Shown: piece after piece, positions 32,139 to 41,126 of the stretch | How positions within the stretch are numbered: position 1 is the stretch's first letter | Layout: every line of letters starts with the position of its first letter | Position numbers and translations under genes: made by a program | Assembly: GCF_001189845.1 (NCBI RefSeq) | Contig: NZ_LFLZ01000012.1 | Location: 1-64,000 of the forward strand | Origin: Bradyrhizobium tropiciagri | GTDB taxonomy: Bacteria; Pseudomonadota; Alphaproteobacteria; Rhizobiales; Xanthobacteraceae | Reading direction: 5' to 3' | Length of the DNA stretch: 64,000 nucleotides | The notes under the pieces: generated by a model | Told to the model about the DNA's origin: nothing | The model's database searches: none | What the model saw: only the letters and a program-made list of their open reading frames with translations

Positions 32139-32148
32139 TGAAGCCTAT

Positions 32149-32910
32149 TCAGTTCTTCAGCCGATATCCCGTCCGGAAGATCCAGGCCACGATCACCATG
32201 CAGGCGACCAGAAAGGCCGCGGTCATGCCGAGGCTGAGCCCGACGCTGACGTCGGCGATCTCGTAGAAGCTCCAGCGGAAGCCGGAGATCAGATAGACCA
32301 CCGGATTGAACAGCGTGATGGTGCGCCAGCCCGACGGCAGCATGTTCACCGAGTAGAAGCTGCCGCCGAGGAAGGTGAGCGGCGTCACCACCAGCATCGG
32401 GATCATCTGCAGCTTCTCGAAGCCGTCGGCCCAGATGCCGATGATGAAGCCGAACAGGCTGAAGGTGACCGCCGTCAGCACCAGGAAGGTCAGCATCCAC
32501 ACCGGATGCTGGATGTGCAGCGGCACAAAAAGTCCGGCGGTCGCCAGGATGATCAGGCCGAGGATGATTGACTTGGTGGCGGCGGCGCCGACATAGCCGA
32601 TGACGATCTCGAAATAGGAGATCGGCGCCGACAGGATCTCGTAGATCGTGCCGGCGAATTTCGGGAAGTAGATGCCGAACGAGGCGTTGGAGATGCTCTG
32701 GGTCAAGACCGACAGCATCACGAGGCCCGGCACGATGAAGGTGCCGTAGCTGACGCCTTCGACCTCGGTGATGCGTGAGCCGATCGCGGCGCCGAACACC
32801 ACGAAATACAGCGAGGTCGAGACGACGGGCGAGACGATGCTCTGCAGCAGCGTGCGCCAGGTGCGCGCCATTTCGAACAGATAGATGGCCTGGATTGCGC
32901 GGTAGTTCAT
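32149..32910 (-). CDS. ABC-2 type exporter permease
   Basis: 253 aa with about six membrane segments and the ABC-2 signature region ([21 protein letters not shown] followed by [12 protein letters not shown]). With the ATPase encoded just upstream it forms an ABC-2 efflux system of the NodJ/DrrB type, exporting an unknown lipid, glycan or drug. A 159-base gap holding two strong hairpins separates it from the ATPase gene. Confidence 0.9.
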   Translation of the reverse strand: MNYRAIQAIYLFEMARTWRTLLQSIVSPVVSTSLYFVVFGAAIGSRITEVEGVSYGTFIVPGLVMLSVLTQSISNASFGIYFPKFAGTIYEILSAPISYFEIVIGYVGAAATKSIILGLIILATAGLFVPLHIQHPVWMLTFLVLTAVTFSLFGFIIGIWADGFEKLQMIPMLVVTPLTFLGGSFYSVNMLPSGWRTITLFNPVVYLISGFRWSFYEIADVSVGLSLGMTAAFLVACMVIVAWIFRTGYRLKN

Positions 32911-32930
32911 GGCGCCCTCACTAGCGCTCT

Positions 32931-33069
32931 GATTTCGAAGTTCGCATACATTCGCGGAGCCCCCGATGCGAACTTCGAAATCAAGGGAGCGTTAGAAAAT
33001 TGATGATTCTGGTGCGGCATTGGAGTTTGAAGTTCCTATGAAGAGGGTGCGGCAAAACTGATAGGAACT

Positions 33070-33086
<17 letters not shown>
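32931..33086. repeat. Two tandem inverted repeats between ATPase and permease genes
   Basis: Hairpin 1: GATTTCGAAGTTCGCAT at 32931 pairs perfectly with ATGCGAACTTCGAAATC at 32966-32982 (17-base arms). Hairpin 2: TGGTGCGGCA + 4-base bulge + AGTTTGAAGTTCCTAT (33010-33039) pairs with 33061-33086. Hairpin 2's right arm contains the last codons and stop of the ATPase gene (Val-Arg-Gln-Val-stop), so 33010-33039 is an inverted partial copy of that gene end. They could attenuate or stabilise the dicistronic message. Confidence 0.8.
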
Positions 33087-33993
<907 letters not shown>

Positions 33994-34144
33994 CGGGGAT
34001 CGGAAGCGTGAGGGAAGGGCGCGCGCGGATTGGAGCCCGGGCGAGGGCGTGATGCGGGTTCAGCCCAGATAAGAACGCATATTCCGTTCTGCAATCACCC
34101 GCAGGGGCAGAAAATTCGTTCTGCGGTGTGGCGGAAAGGCCGCG

Positions 34145-34816
34145 CTAATGCCGCTTCGCCGGTTTTGCCGGCTTCTTCGCGGCCGCCGCCGGTGCGGGGT
34201 GTGCGGGCGGCTCGTCGGCGACCTTCGCGACCAGCAGGATCTGCACCTGGTTGTTGACCGGCGCGTTGGGACGGGCGGGGTCGAGCAACTGCTCTTCGCC
34301 GAGCCCGACCGATTGCAGGCGCTTGGGCGCAATCTTGAAGGTGTTGACCAGGATGTCACGGATCGCGTCGGCCCGCCGCTGGCTCAGGATCACGTTGTTC
34401 TCGCGCCGGCCGGTCGATTCGATGTGACCGACGATCAGGAAGGTGTACGGCAGCAGCGAGGAGTGCGTCAGCGCATCGGCGATGCGCCCGACGGTCTGGT
34501 AGGAGTCCGGCAGCACGATCGGCGTGTCGACGTCGAACGCGATGTCGGCATTGAACGCCGGCAGGTTGTTCAGGTCGGGCGCGATCGGCGGCCGCTTCGA
34601 GGGCGGCGGCTCGTTCTTCGAGCGCGACTTCGATCGTTCGGCAACCTGCTGGCGCAACGCCGGGACGTCGATCTCGGCAGCCGTCTCGAAATGGTTCAAC
34701 TTGGCGATGACGTCATCGCGCGTGATGGCGGTCTGCGCATGCGCCGGCGCGAGCGGCATCGCCAGCAAGACCAGCGTGCCCAGCAGGCCGAGATCGCGCA
34801 AGCCTCGGCGCATCAT
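34145..34816 (-). CDS. OmpA-like periplasmic protein
   Basis: 223 aa. Signal peptide (MMRRGLRDLGLLGTLVLLAM ending APAHAQ), a charged linker, then an OmpA C-terminal-like domain: NADIAFDVDTPIVLP, TFLIVGHIESTGRRENNVIL with SQRRADAIRDIL. These domains bind peptidoglycan. The C-terminus is Ala/Lys-rich. The start overlaps the stop of the upstream Cys-rich gene by four bases (ATGA), so the two are coupled. Confidence 0.88.
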   Translation of the reverse strand: MMRRGLRDLGLLGTLVLLAMPLAPAHAQTAITRDDVIAKLNHFETAAEIDVPALRQQVAERSKSRSKNEPPPSKRPPIAPDLNNLPAFNADIAFDVDTPIVLPDSYQTVGRIADALTHSSLLPYTFLIVGHIESTGRRENNVILSQRRADAIRDILVNTFKIAPKRLQSVGLGEEQLLDPARPNAPVNNQVQILLVAKVADEPPAHPAPAAAAKKPAKPAKRH

Positions 34817-35226
34817 TGATACCCCGCGTCATTGATCGCCTGGGCGCAATTGCGGCTGAGGCCCTTGGCGCCGACGAGGCAGGGCACCGATTTGCTGGTC
34901 TCCTTGGTCGAGCCGCCGCAAACCTTGACGATCTCGCGGGTGCAGGCGTTGGCAACCGTCACGCGCGCCGCGATCCGCTTCTGGATCGCATCGAGGGTGG
35001 AGAAGTAGCTCTCCTTGCACTGCGGCGAGATCACGTCGCGGTTGCGCGACAGGCATTCCTTGAGGCGGTTGGAGTCGAGGTTGACGCCGCGGCAGTTGGC
35101 GGTGATGTCGGCGCCGCAGGCCTTGGCGAGTGCGGCTGCCGAATCGCCAAAGCTGATCGTCTCCGCGACCGCCAGCGACGGCGCAGTGAGCGCGACGACA
35201 AAAAGGAAAAACCCACCCCGGACCAT
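34813..35226 (-). CDS. Secreted Cys-rich repeat (GLG1-like) protein, 137 aa
   Basis: Signal peptide ending SLAVA, then a mature part with eight Cys in two similar blocks (CGADITANCRGVNLDSNRLK then ECLSRN, and CTREIVKVCGG then CLVGAKGLSRNC). This is the pattern of the cysteine-rich repeat seen in Golgi GLG1 and in small rhizobial secreted proteins. Disulfide-bonded, periplasmic. It is coupled to the OmpA-like gene by a four-base overlap. Confidence 0.8.
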   Translation of the reverse strand: MVRGGFFLFVVALTAPSLAVAETISFGDSAAALAKACGADITANCRGVNLDSNRLKECLSRNRDVISPQCKESYFSTLDAIQKRIAARVTVANACTREIVKVCGGSTKETSKSVPCLVGAKGLSRNCAQAINDAGYQ

Positions 35227-35289
35227 GGAGCCATCTCAACCCATGAATTCAACTGGGGTCAAGGGCTACGAACAGAGAAGGCTGTTCTG

Positions 35290-37874
35290 TCACGCCCGCT
35301 CCACAAAGCTGTCGACCACCTTCTTCTCGCCGGCCTTTTCGAACGCGATGGTCAGCTTGTTGCCGTCGATCTTCACCACATGGCCGTAGCCGAATTTCTG
35401 GTGAAACACCCGATCGTCCAGCGAAAATTCCGACGTCATGCCCGTGGACTTCGCCACCAGCTCGCCCTCGATCACCATCGGACCGCGCTTGGTGCGACCG
35501 AAGCCTTCGGAGGAAAACGAGGATTGCCGCTCCTCGAAGCCGCTGCCGCCGCTACGGCCCCCGCCACCGCGAGTGCGGTTGGCCTGGGCGCGCTGCCAGC
35601 CCGGGGTCGAATAGCTCGAGCCGAATGATTCGAGGTTGTCGAAGCGCGAGGCGCCGTAGCCGCCGCTGCCGCCCCAGCCCGATCCGCCCTTGGATTCGGT
35701 GATCTCGACATTGTGTGCCGGCAGCTCGTCGAGGAAGCGCGACGGAATCGTGGTCGACCAGGTGCCATGGATGCGGCGGTTGGTCGCGAAGTAGATCTTG
35801 GCGCGGCGGCGGGCGCGGGTCAGCCCGACATGGGCGAGGCGGCGCTCCTCCTCGAGCCCGGCGCGGCCCTGTTCGTCCAGCGTGCGCTGGCTCGGAAACA
35901 GGCCTTCCTCCCAGCCCGGCAGGAACACGTTGTCGAATTCGAGGCCCTTGGCCGAATGCAGCGTCATCAGCGACACGGCCTCGTCGCCGGCCTCGCCGTC
36001 GCGGTCCATCACCAGCGAGATATGTTCGAGAAACCCTTGCAGGTTCTCGAATTCCTCCATCGACCGCACCAGTTCCTTGAGATTGTCGAGCCGGCCCGCG
36101 GCGTCGGCCGAGCGGTCCTTCTGCCACATCTCGGTGTAGCCGCTCTCGTCGAGCACGATCTCGGCGAGCTCGGTGTGAGACGTGACCTCGCGCTGGGCGC
36201 GCCAGCGGTCGAACTGCATCACGAGATCGCGCAAACTCCCGCGCGCCTTCGGCTTCAATTCGTCGGTCTCGACCACGGCGCGCGCCGCCTCGAACAGCGG
36301 AATGCGGCGCTTGCGGGCATGGTCGTGCAACAGCTGCACGGTGGCATCGCCGAGCCCCCGTTTGGGCACGTTGACGATGCGCTCGAAGGCGAGATCGTCG
36401 GCCGGCGAATTGATGGTGCGCAAGTACGCCAGCGCATCGCGGATTTCGGCGCGTTCGTAGAACCGGGGGCCGCCGATCACGCGGTAGGGCAGGCCGAGCG
36501 TGACGAAACGGTCTTCGAACTCGCGCATCTGGAACGAGGCACGGACCAGGATGGCGACGTCGTTGAGGTTCTCGCCCGCGCGCTGCAACTCCTCGAGCTC
36601 CTCGCCGATCGCGCGCGCTTCCTCTTCCGAGTCCCAGGAGCCGGTGACGGTGACCTTCTCGCCGTCGACATCCTCGGTGCGCAGCGTCTTGCCGAGCCGG
36701 CCTTCATTGTGCGCGATCAGGTGCGAGGCCGCGGCCAGGATATGGCCGGTGGAGCGGTAATTGCGCTCGAGGCGGATTACCTTGCGCCGGGGAAATCGTG
36801 CTCGAAGCGCAGGATGTTGTCGACCTCTGCCCCGCGCCAGCCATAGATCGACTGGTCGTCGTCGCCGACGCAGCAGATGTTTTTCAGCGGCGCCTGAGGT
36901 TCACCGTCATTCCGGGGCGCACCGCCAGGTGCGAACCCGGAATCTCGAGATGAGTCCTCTTTACCTCTGGATTCCGGGTTCGCATCTTCGATGCGCCCCG
37001 GAATGACGTGAGAGTCGATTGGCCCCGGAATGACGTCGGAGAGCGGCAGGCCCGGCCGCGACGGCGCCTGCGACAAGAGCCGCAGCCACAGATACTGCGC
37101 GACGTTGGTGTCCTGATATTCGTCGACCAGGATGAACTTGAAGCGGTTCTGGTATTGCCGCAGCACGTCAGGATTTTCGCGGAACAGCCTGATGTTCTCG
37201 AGCAGCAGGTCGCCGAAATCGGCGGCGTTGAGGATCTTCAGCCGCTCCTGATAGGTCGCGTAGATCTTGCCGCCCTTGCCGTTGCCGAACGAGGCGGCTT
37301 CGCCCGCCGGCACCTGCGACGGCGACAGGCCGCGGTTCTTCCAGCTGTCGATCAGCCCGGCCAGCATCCGCGCCGGCCAGCGCTTGTCGTCGATGTTCTC
37401 GGCCTGCAGCAATTGCTTCAAAAGCCGGACCTGATCGTCGACGTCGAGCACCGTGAAGTTGGATTTGAGCTGCACCAGCTCGGCATGGATGCGCAGGATG
37501 CGACCGCCGATCGAGTGGAAGGTGCCGAGCCACGGCATGCCCTCGACCGCCTGGCCGAGCATCTGGCCGAGCCGCAGCTTCATCTCGCGCGCCGCCTTGT
37601 TGGTGAAGGTCACCGACAGGATTTCCTGCGGCCGCGCGCGGCCCTGGCTCAGGATATGCGCGATGCGCGTGGTCAAGACACGCGTCTTGCCGGTGCCGGC
37701 GCCAGCGAGCACAAGCACGGGACCATCGAGCGTCTCGACCGCCTCGCGTTGCTCGGGGTTGAGGCCGTTGAGATATTGCGGACCGGCGGCCGCCCGCGCA
37801 CGCGCGGCGATGCCGCCAGCCGCGGGCTGGTGCTCGGGAACGCCGTGATGGGGCAATTTGCTCGGCTCGGTCAT
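35290..37874 (-). CDS. uvrD: UvrD/PcrA-type DNA helicase (one frameshift, in-frame repeat insertion)
   Basis: Superfamily 1 3'-5' helicase for repair and replication restart. Motifs in order: LNPEQREAV (Q), LAGAGTGKTRVLTTR (I), TFTNKAAREM (Ia), LVDEYQDTN (II), CVGDDDQSIYGWRGA (III), RNYRSTG (IV), LMTLHSAKGLEFD (V) and VGLTRARR (VI). A C-terminal PcrA-like module (FGYGHVVKIDGNKLTIAFEK) ends it. About 50 extra residues between motifs II and III are encoded by a palindromic repeat (36905-37038). The frame breaks near 36783, where one G is missing. Start MTEPSKLPHHG at 37874 is preferred over ATG 37904. Confidence 0.9.
36905..37038. repeat. Palindromic repeat translated inside uvrD
   Basis: CGTCATTCCGGGGCGCACC at 36905 pairs with GATGCGCCCCGGAATGACG ending 37008. 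Inner arms GCGAACCCGGAAT and ATTCCGGGTTCGC also pair. A third partial copy of the outer unit (GGCCCCGGAATGACGTCGG) follows at 37020-37038. On the minus strand the element is read in frame and gives repeated VIPG motifs in the helicase. Confidence 0.85.
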
Positions 37875-38028
37875 TGGCGAATCGTCTCGGCCCCACGATG
37901 GCACCGTGGGACGGTGAAGGGGAGCCTTCTTAACAGGGATTGAAGGCCATATAGGGCCTGATCGGCTGTTTTGACAGGTTTTGTCCCGCGCGGCGGGAAC
38001 GGTTTTGGCAGCAGTCTACCGTGAGCTT

Positions 38029-38074
38029 GGTTCCTGAAATCGGCGAAAATTTCGCGGTTTCGGGCTCAGGAACC
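38029..38074. repeat. Inverted repeat upstream of the DUF1328-like gene
   Basis: GGTTCCTGA-N28-TCAGGAACC, with an overlapping smaller dyad AACCAGCG / CGCTGCTGGTT just after it. It lies about 80 bases before the DUF1328-like start and may be part of its leader. Confidence 0.5.
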
Positions 38075-38154
38075 AGCGTTTCGCTGCTGGTTTGTTTCCT
38101 CAAGCCATGGCGCCGGGCGAGAGGCGGCGCGAGGAACCAAGCAGAGGTTGGATC

Positions 38155-38328
38155 ATGTTGAGCTGGGTCGTCACTTTCCTGATCATCGCCCTGATCGCGG
38201 GCATTTTGGGCTTTGGCGGCATCGCCGGTGCCTCGATCGAAATCGCCAAGGCGATCTTCTTCATCGCCATCATCCTGTTCCTGGTGACGGCGGTGGTCGG
38301 ATTGGCGCGCGGCCGCACGCGAGTCTAG
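38155..38328 (+). CDS. DUF1328-like small membrane protein, 57 aa
   Basis: [20 protein letters not shown] then [20 protein letters not shown]: two membrane helices with the Gly-rich turn typical of the YtjA/DUF1328 family, ending RGRTRV. The function is unknown; such proteins are often stress-induced. GAGG lies just upstream of ATG 38155, which is chosen over an earlier in-frame start at 38092. Confidence 0.85.
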   Translation: MLSWVVTFLIIALIAGILGFGGIAGASIEIAKAIFFIAIILFLVTAVVGLARGRTRV

Positions 38329-38346
38329 CGAGGCGGCTTTCTTCTG

Positions 38347-38392
38347 GCGCGTTTTCTTCACGCGAACCGGCGGCTACTTCGCTTGAAAACGC
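38347..38392 (-). repeat. AGCGTTTTCGAGCGAAGTGG repeat family, copy 1 (short)
   Basis: On the minus strand it reads GCGTTTTCAAGCGAAGTAGC then CGCCGGTTCGCGTGAAGAAA ACGCGC, matching the longer copies at 40467 and 42908. It lies between the DUF1328-like gene and the convergent thioesterase. Confidence 0.75.
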
Positions 38393-38396
38393 GATG

Positions 38397-38912
38397 TTAC
38401 TTCTTCGAGGGCATCGCCACGTTGCGGCCGATGCCCTCGGGACGCGGCACGCCCGCATAGCTCTCCACGATGGCGCGGGTGCGGGCGCGGATGTCAGGCG
38501 GAAACGGCGCCACCTTGCGCGCCTCCATGTCGATGTGCAGCGTGAGGTTCTCCGAGGTCGCGGACAACCAGCCCTCGGTGGCATGGCGCAGCTCCTCGAA
38601 TGTATGCAGCCGCTTCTCGTCGGCGCCGAGCAGGAACACCGAGACCTGCACGGGATCGCCGAGGTGAATTTCCCTGATGTAGCGGACGTGGCACTCGGCA
38701 GTAAAGGTCGAGCAGTGCCGCTCCTTCATGTAGGCGGGCCCGATGCCGAGCTGCAGCCACATCTCGTCGATCGCGCGGTCGAACATCACATTGTAGTAGG
38801 CCATGTTGAGGTGGCCGTTGTAGTCGATCCATTGCGGGTCGATCTGCATCACGGACGATTTGAACGGGGCTGGTGGAAGCGGCATCTCGTTCGTGGCAGT
38901 CACTGAAGTCAT
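38397..38912 (-). CDS. Hotdog-fold acyl-CoA thioesterase
   Basis: 171 aa. The 4-hydroxybenzoyl-CoA thioesterase-like signature IDPQWIDYNGHLNMAYYNVM contains the catalytic-site Asp, and the beta-sheet pattern follows (HVRYIREIHLGDPVQVSVFL). It hydrolyses a CoA thioester in the cytoplasm; the substrate is unknown. It is divergent from the FAD-linked oxidase. Confidence 0.85.
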   Translation of the reverse strand: MTSVTATNEMPLPPAPFKSSVMQIDPQWIDYNGHLNMAYYNVMFDRAIDEMWLQLGIGPAYMKERHCSTFTAECHVRYIREIHLGDPVQVSVFLLGADEKRLHTFEELRHATEGWLSATSENLTLHIDMEARKVAPFPPDIRARTRAIVESYAGVPRPEGIGRNVAMPSKK

Positions 38913-39045
38913 CTTCCATCCCCGGTTCGTTGGCGTGCGAGCATGAACTTTTCTGTGACTCCCGCGACCACTTTTTCAAGTCAGGCTCTCTTGACCCCTT
39001 ATACAAGCTTTGCCACGGTCGGCTAAAGCCGGGAGGAAAATTGAC

Positions 39046-40470
39046 GTGGCGACAACGATTTCGAGCAATGTGACGCGACCTGAGCCGCAGGCCCTGAAGA
39101 GCGCGATCGACGCGCTGGCGGCGCGGTTCGGCAACCGGCTCGTCACATCGCAGGCGGTGCGCGAGCAGCACGCCCATACCACCACGTGGCTGCCGACCCA
39201 GCCGCCGGACGCGGTCGTGATGGCGCAGGAAACCGCCGACATCCAGGACGTGGTGCGGATCTGCGCCGCCAACCGCGTGCCCGTCATCGCCTTCGGCACC
39301 GGAACCTCACTGGAAGGCCAGGTCAACGCGCCGGCAGGCGGCGTCTGCATCGACCTGCGCGACATGAACAAGGTGCTGGAGGTGCATGCCGAGGACCTCG
39401 ACTGTGTGATCCAGCCCGGCGTAACGCGGAAGGCGCTGAACGAGCACCTGCGCGACCAGGGCCTGTTCTTCCCGATCGATCCCGGCGCCGACGCCTCGCT
39501 CGGAGGCATGACCTCGACCCGCGCCTCCGGCACCAATGCGGTGCGCTACGGCACCATGCGCGAGAACGTGCTGGCGCTGAAGGTGGTGCGCGGCGACGGC
39601 GAGATCATCACGACAGGTACACGCGCCAAGAAGTCGTCGGCCGGCTACGACCTGACGCATCTGTTCGTCGGCGCCGAGGGGACGCTCGGCATCATTTCCG
39701 AGCTGACCATCCGTCTGCGCGGCATTCCCGACACGATCGCGGCCGCCGCCTGTTCGTTCGAGACGGTGCGCGGCGCCTGCCAGGCCACCATCCTTGCGAT
39801 CCAGACCGGCATCCCGGTCGCCCGGATCGAGCTGCTCAATGCCGCGCAGGTGAAGGCGTGCAACAGCTATTCCAAGCTGTCGCTGCCGGAGACGCCGCTG
39901 CTGCTGCTCGAATTCCACGGCAGCGAGGTCGAGGTCGCCGAGCAGTCGAAGAATTTCCGCGACATCGCCGCCGAATGCGGCGGCGGCGACTTCACCTGGA
40001 CCACCAAGCCGGAAGACCGCACCAAGCTGTGGCAGGCCCGGCACGACGCCTATTGGTCGGTCAAGGCGCTGCGTCCCGGCGACAGCATCGGCGTCGTCGC
40101 CACCGACGTCTGCGTGCCGATCTCGCGGCTGGCCGACTGCGTCACCGAGACCGAAGAGGATCTGAAGCGGCTCAATCTGCTGTCGCCGATCGTCGGCCAT
40201 GTCGGCGACGGCAATTTCCACTGTTCGCTGCTCTGCGACGTCAACGACAAGGAGGAGATGGCGCGCGGCGAGGAGTTCATGCACCGCCTGGTCGAGCGCG
40301 CGCAGTCGATGGACGGCACCTGCACCGGCGAGCACGGCATCGGCCAGGGCAAGCAGAAATATCTGAAGGCCGAGCTCGGCCCCGAGGCGCTCGACGCCAT
40401 GCGGGCGCTGAAGCAGGCGCTCGATCCGCAGAACATTTTCAATCCCGGAAAGATCGTTCCTGCCGTCTAG
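39046..40470 (+). CDS. FAD-linked D-2-hydroxyacid dehydrogenase (GlcD / D-lactate dehydrogenase-like)
   Basis: 474 aa flavoprotein oxidising a D-2-hydroxyacid (D-lactate or glycolate) and passing electrons to the respiratory chain. The FAD PCMH domain spans VPVIAFGTGTSLEGQ to VVRGDGEIITTG, with PGADASLGGMTSTRASGTN. The C-terminal cap has HVGDGNFHCSLL and GTCTGEHGIGQGKQKYL with the active-site His. Start GTG 39046 is chosen because GGAGG lies nine bases upstream. The frame is open from 39010. The TAG stop sits at the edge of a repeat element. Confidence 0.9.
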   Translation: MATTISSNVTRPEPQALKSAIDALAARFGNRLVTSQAVREQHAHTTTWLPTQPPDAVVMAQETADIQDVVRICAANRVPVIAFGTGTSLEGQVNAPAGGVCIDLRDMNKVLEVHAEDLDCVIQPGVTRKALNEHLRDQGLFFPIDPGADASLGGMTSTRASGTNAVRYGTMRENVLALKVVRGDGEIITTGTRAKKSSAGYDLTHLFVGAEGTLGIISELTIRLRGIPDTIAAAACSFETVRGACQATILAIQTGIPVARIELLNAAQVKACNSYSKLSLPETPLLLLEFHGSEVEVAEQSKNFRDIAAECGGGDFTWTTKPEDRTKLWQARHDAYWSVKALRPGDSIGVVATDVCVPISRLADCVTETEEDLKRLNLLSPIVGHVGDGNFHCSLLCDVNDKEEMARGEEFMHRLVERAQSMDGTCTGEHGIGQGKQKYLKAELGPEALDAMRALKQALDPQNIFNPGKIVPAV

Positions 40471-40571
40471 AGCGTTTTCGAGCGAAGTGGACCCCGGTTC
40501 GCGCGAAGAAACGCGTCAAACAAGAATCTAGAGCTTCGGTTCTGATCCAATCAGAACCGAAAATGCTCTAG
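40467..40571 (+). repeat. AGCGTTTTCGAGCGAAGTGG repeat family, copy 2
   Basis: Starts CTAGAGCGTTTTCGAGCGAA, continues with CCGGTTCGCGCGAAGAAACG, and ends with a hairpin, TTCGGTTCTGAT / ATCAGAACCGAA, flanked by AGAGC and GCTCT. The first TAG is the stop codon of the preceding oxidase gene. Copy 3 is at 42908-43006. Confidence 0.85.
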
Positions 40572-40605
40572 CCCAGTCGGATCATTCCTGCCGCAGGACG
40601 TTGCG

Positions 40606-40998
40606 ATGTGGTTGTTCAACAAGACCAGGCGGAAGGATATCTGGGACGATCCGGTCGAGCAGCCGCTCGGCGACATCGAGGCCGCGCAGAGGATCCGCGC
40701 GATCTGCCGCGATGCCGCCGGCTGCGCCGAGGCGGTCGGTTCGCCCGACAAGCGATCACCGAAGAACCAGCAGATCGAGCGCGATCGCTACGAGCGCGCC
40801 GCCAAGGTCGCGATGGAGACCGCGATGAAGATCTCCGACGAGCTGGTGCGCGATTCCGCGGTGCGCGAGATCGTCGGTCTCTGCATGAAGGCCAACAACA
40901 TCAAGACCGGGCGGGCGCTGTTCCGTGCCATCCATGCCGGCTCGATCAAGGCGGAGGTGCTGAAGGAGCATCCGACGCTGGAGGACGAGGCGTCTTGA
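40606..40998 (+). CDS. Conserved hypothetical protein, 130 aa
   Basis: Charged, probably all-helical cytoplasmic protein: MWLFNKTRRKDIWDDPVEQP, then IRAICRDAAGCAEAVGS and a long helical part (AKVAMETAMKISDELVRDSA). No family is recognised. It has normal codon use and lies between a repeat element and a GTAGCCCGG-type palindrome. Confidence 0.65.
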   Translation: MWLFNKTRRKDIWDDPVEQPLGDIEAAQRIRAICRDAAGCAEAVGSPDKRSPKNQQIERDRYERAAKVAMETAMKISDELVRDSAVREIVGLCMKANNIKTGRALFRAIHAGSIKAEVLKEHPTLEDEAS

Positions 40999-41017
40999 AC
41001 GGGACGGGCTCGTCCCC

Positions 41018-41104
41018 GTAGCCCGGATGGAGCGCAGCGCAATCCGGGGCTCTATCGCGTGTTGATAAACTGTCCCGGATTACGCTTCGCTTCATCCGGG
41101 CTAC
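41018..41104. repeat. GTAGCCCGGATG palindromic repeat, copy 2
   Basis: Arms GTAGCCCGGATGGAGCGCAG and its near complement ending CTTCATCCGGGCTAC. It matches copy 1 at 32053-32138 and, like it, lies between convergent genes. Confidence 0.85.
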
Positions 41105-41126
41105 GCACTGCGGATCGCATCAGTCT

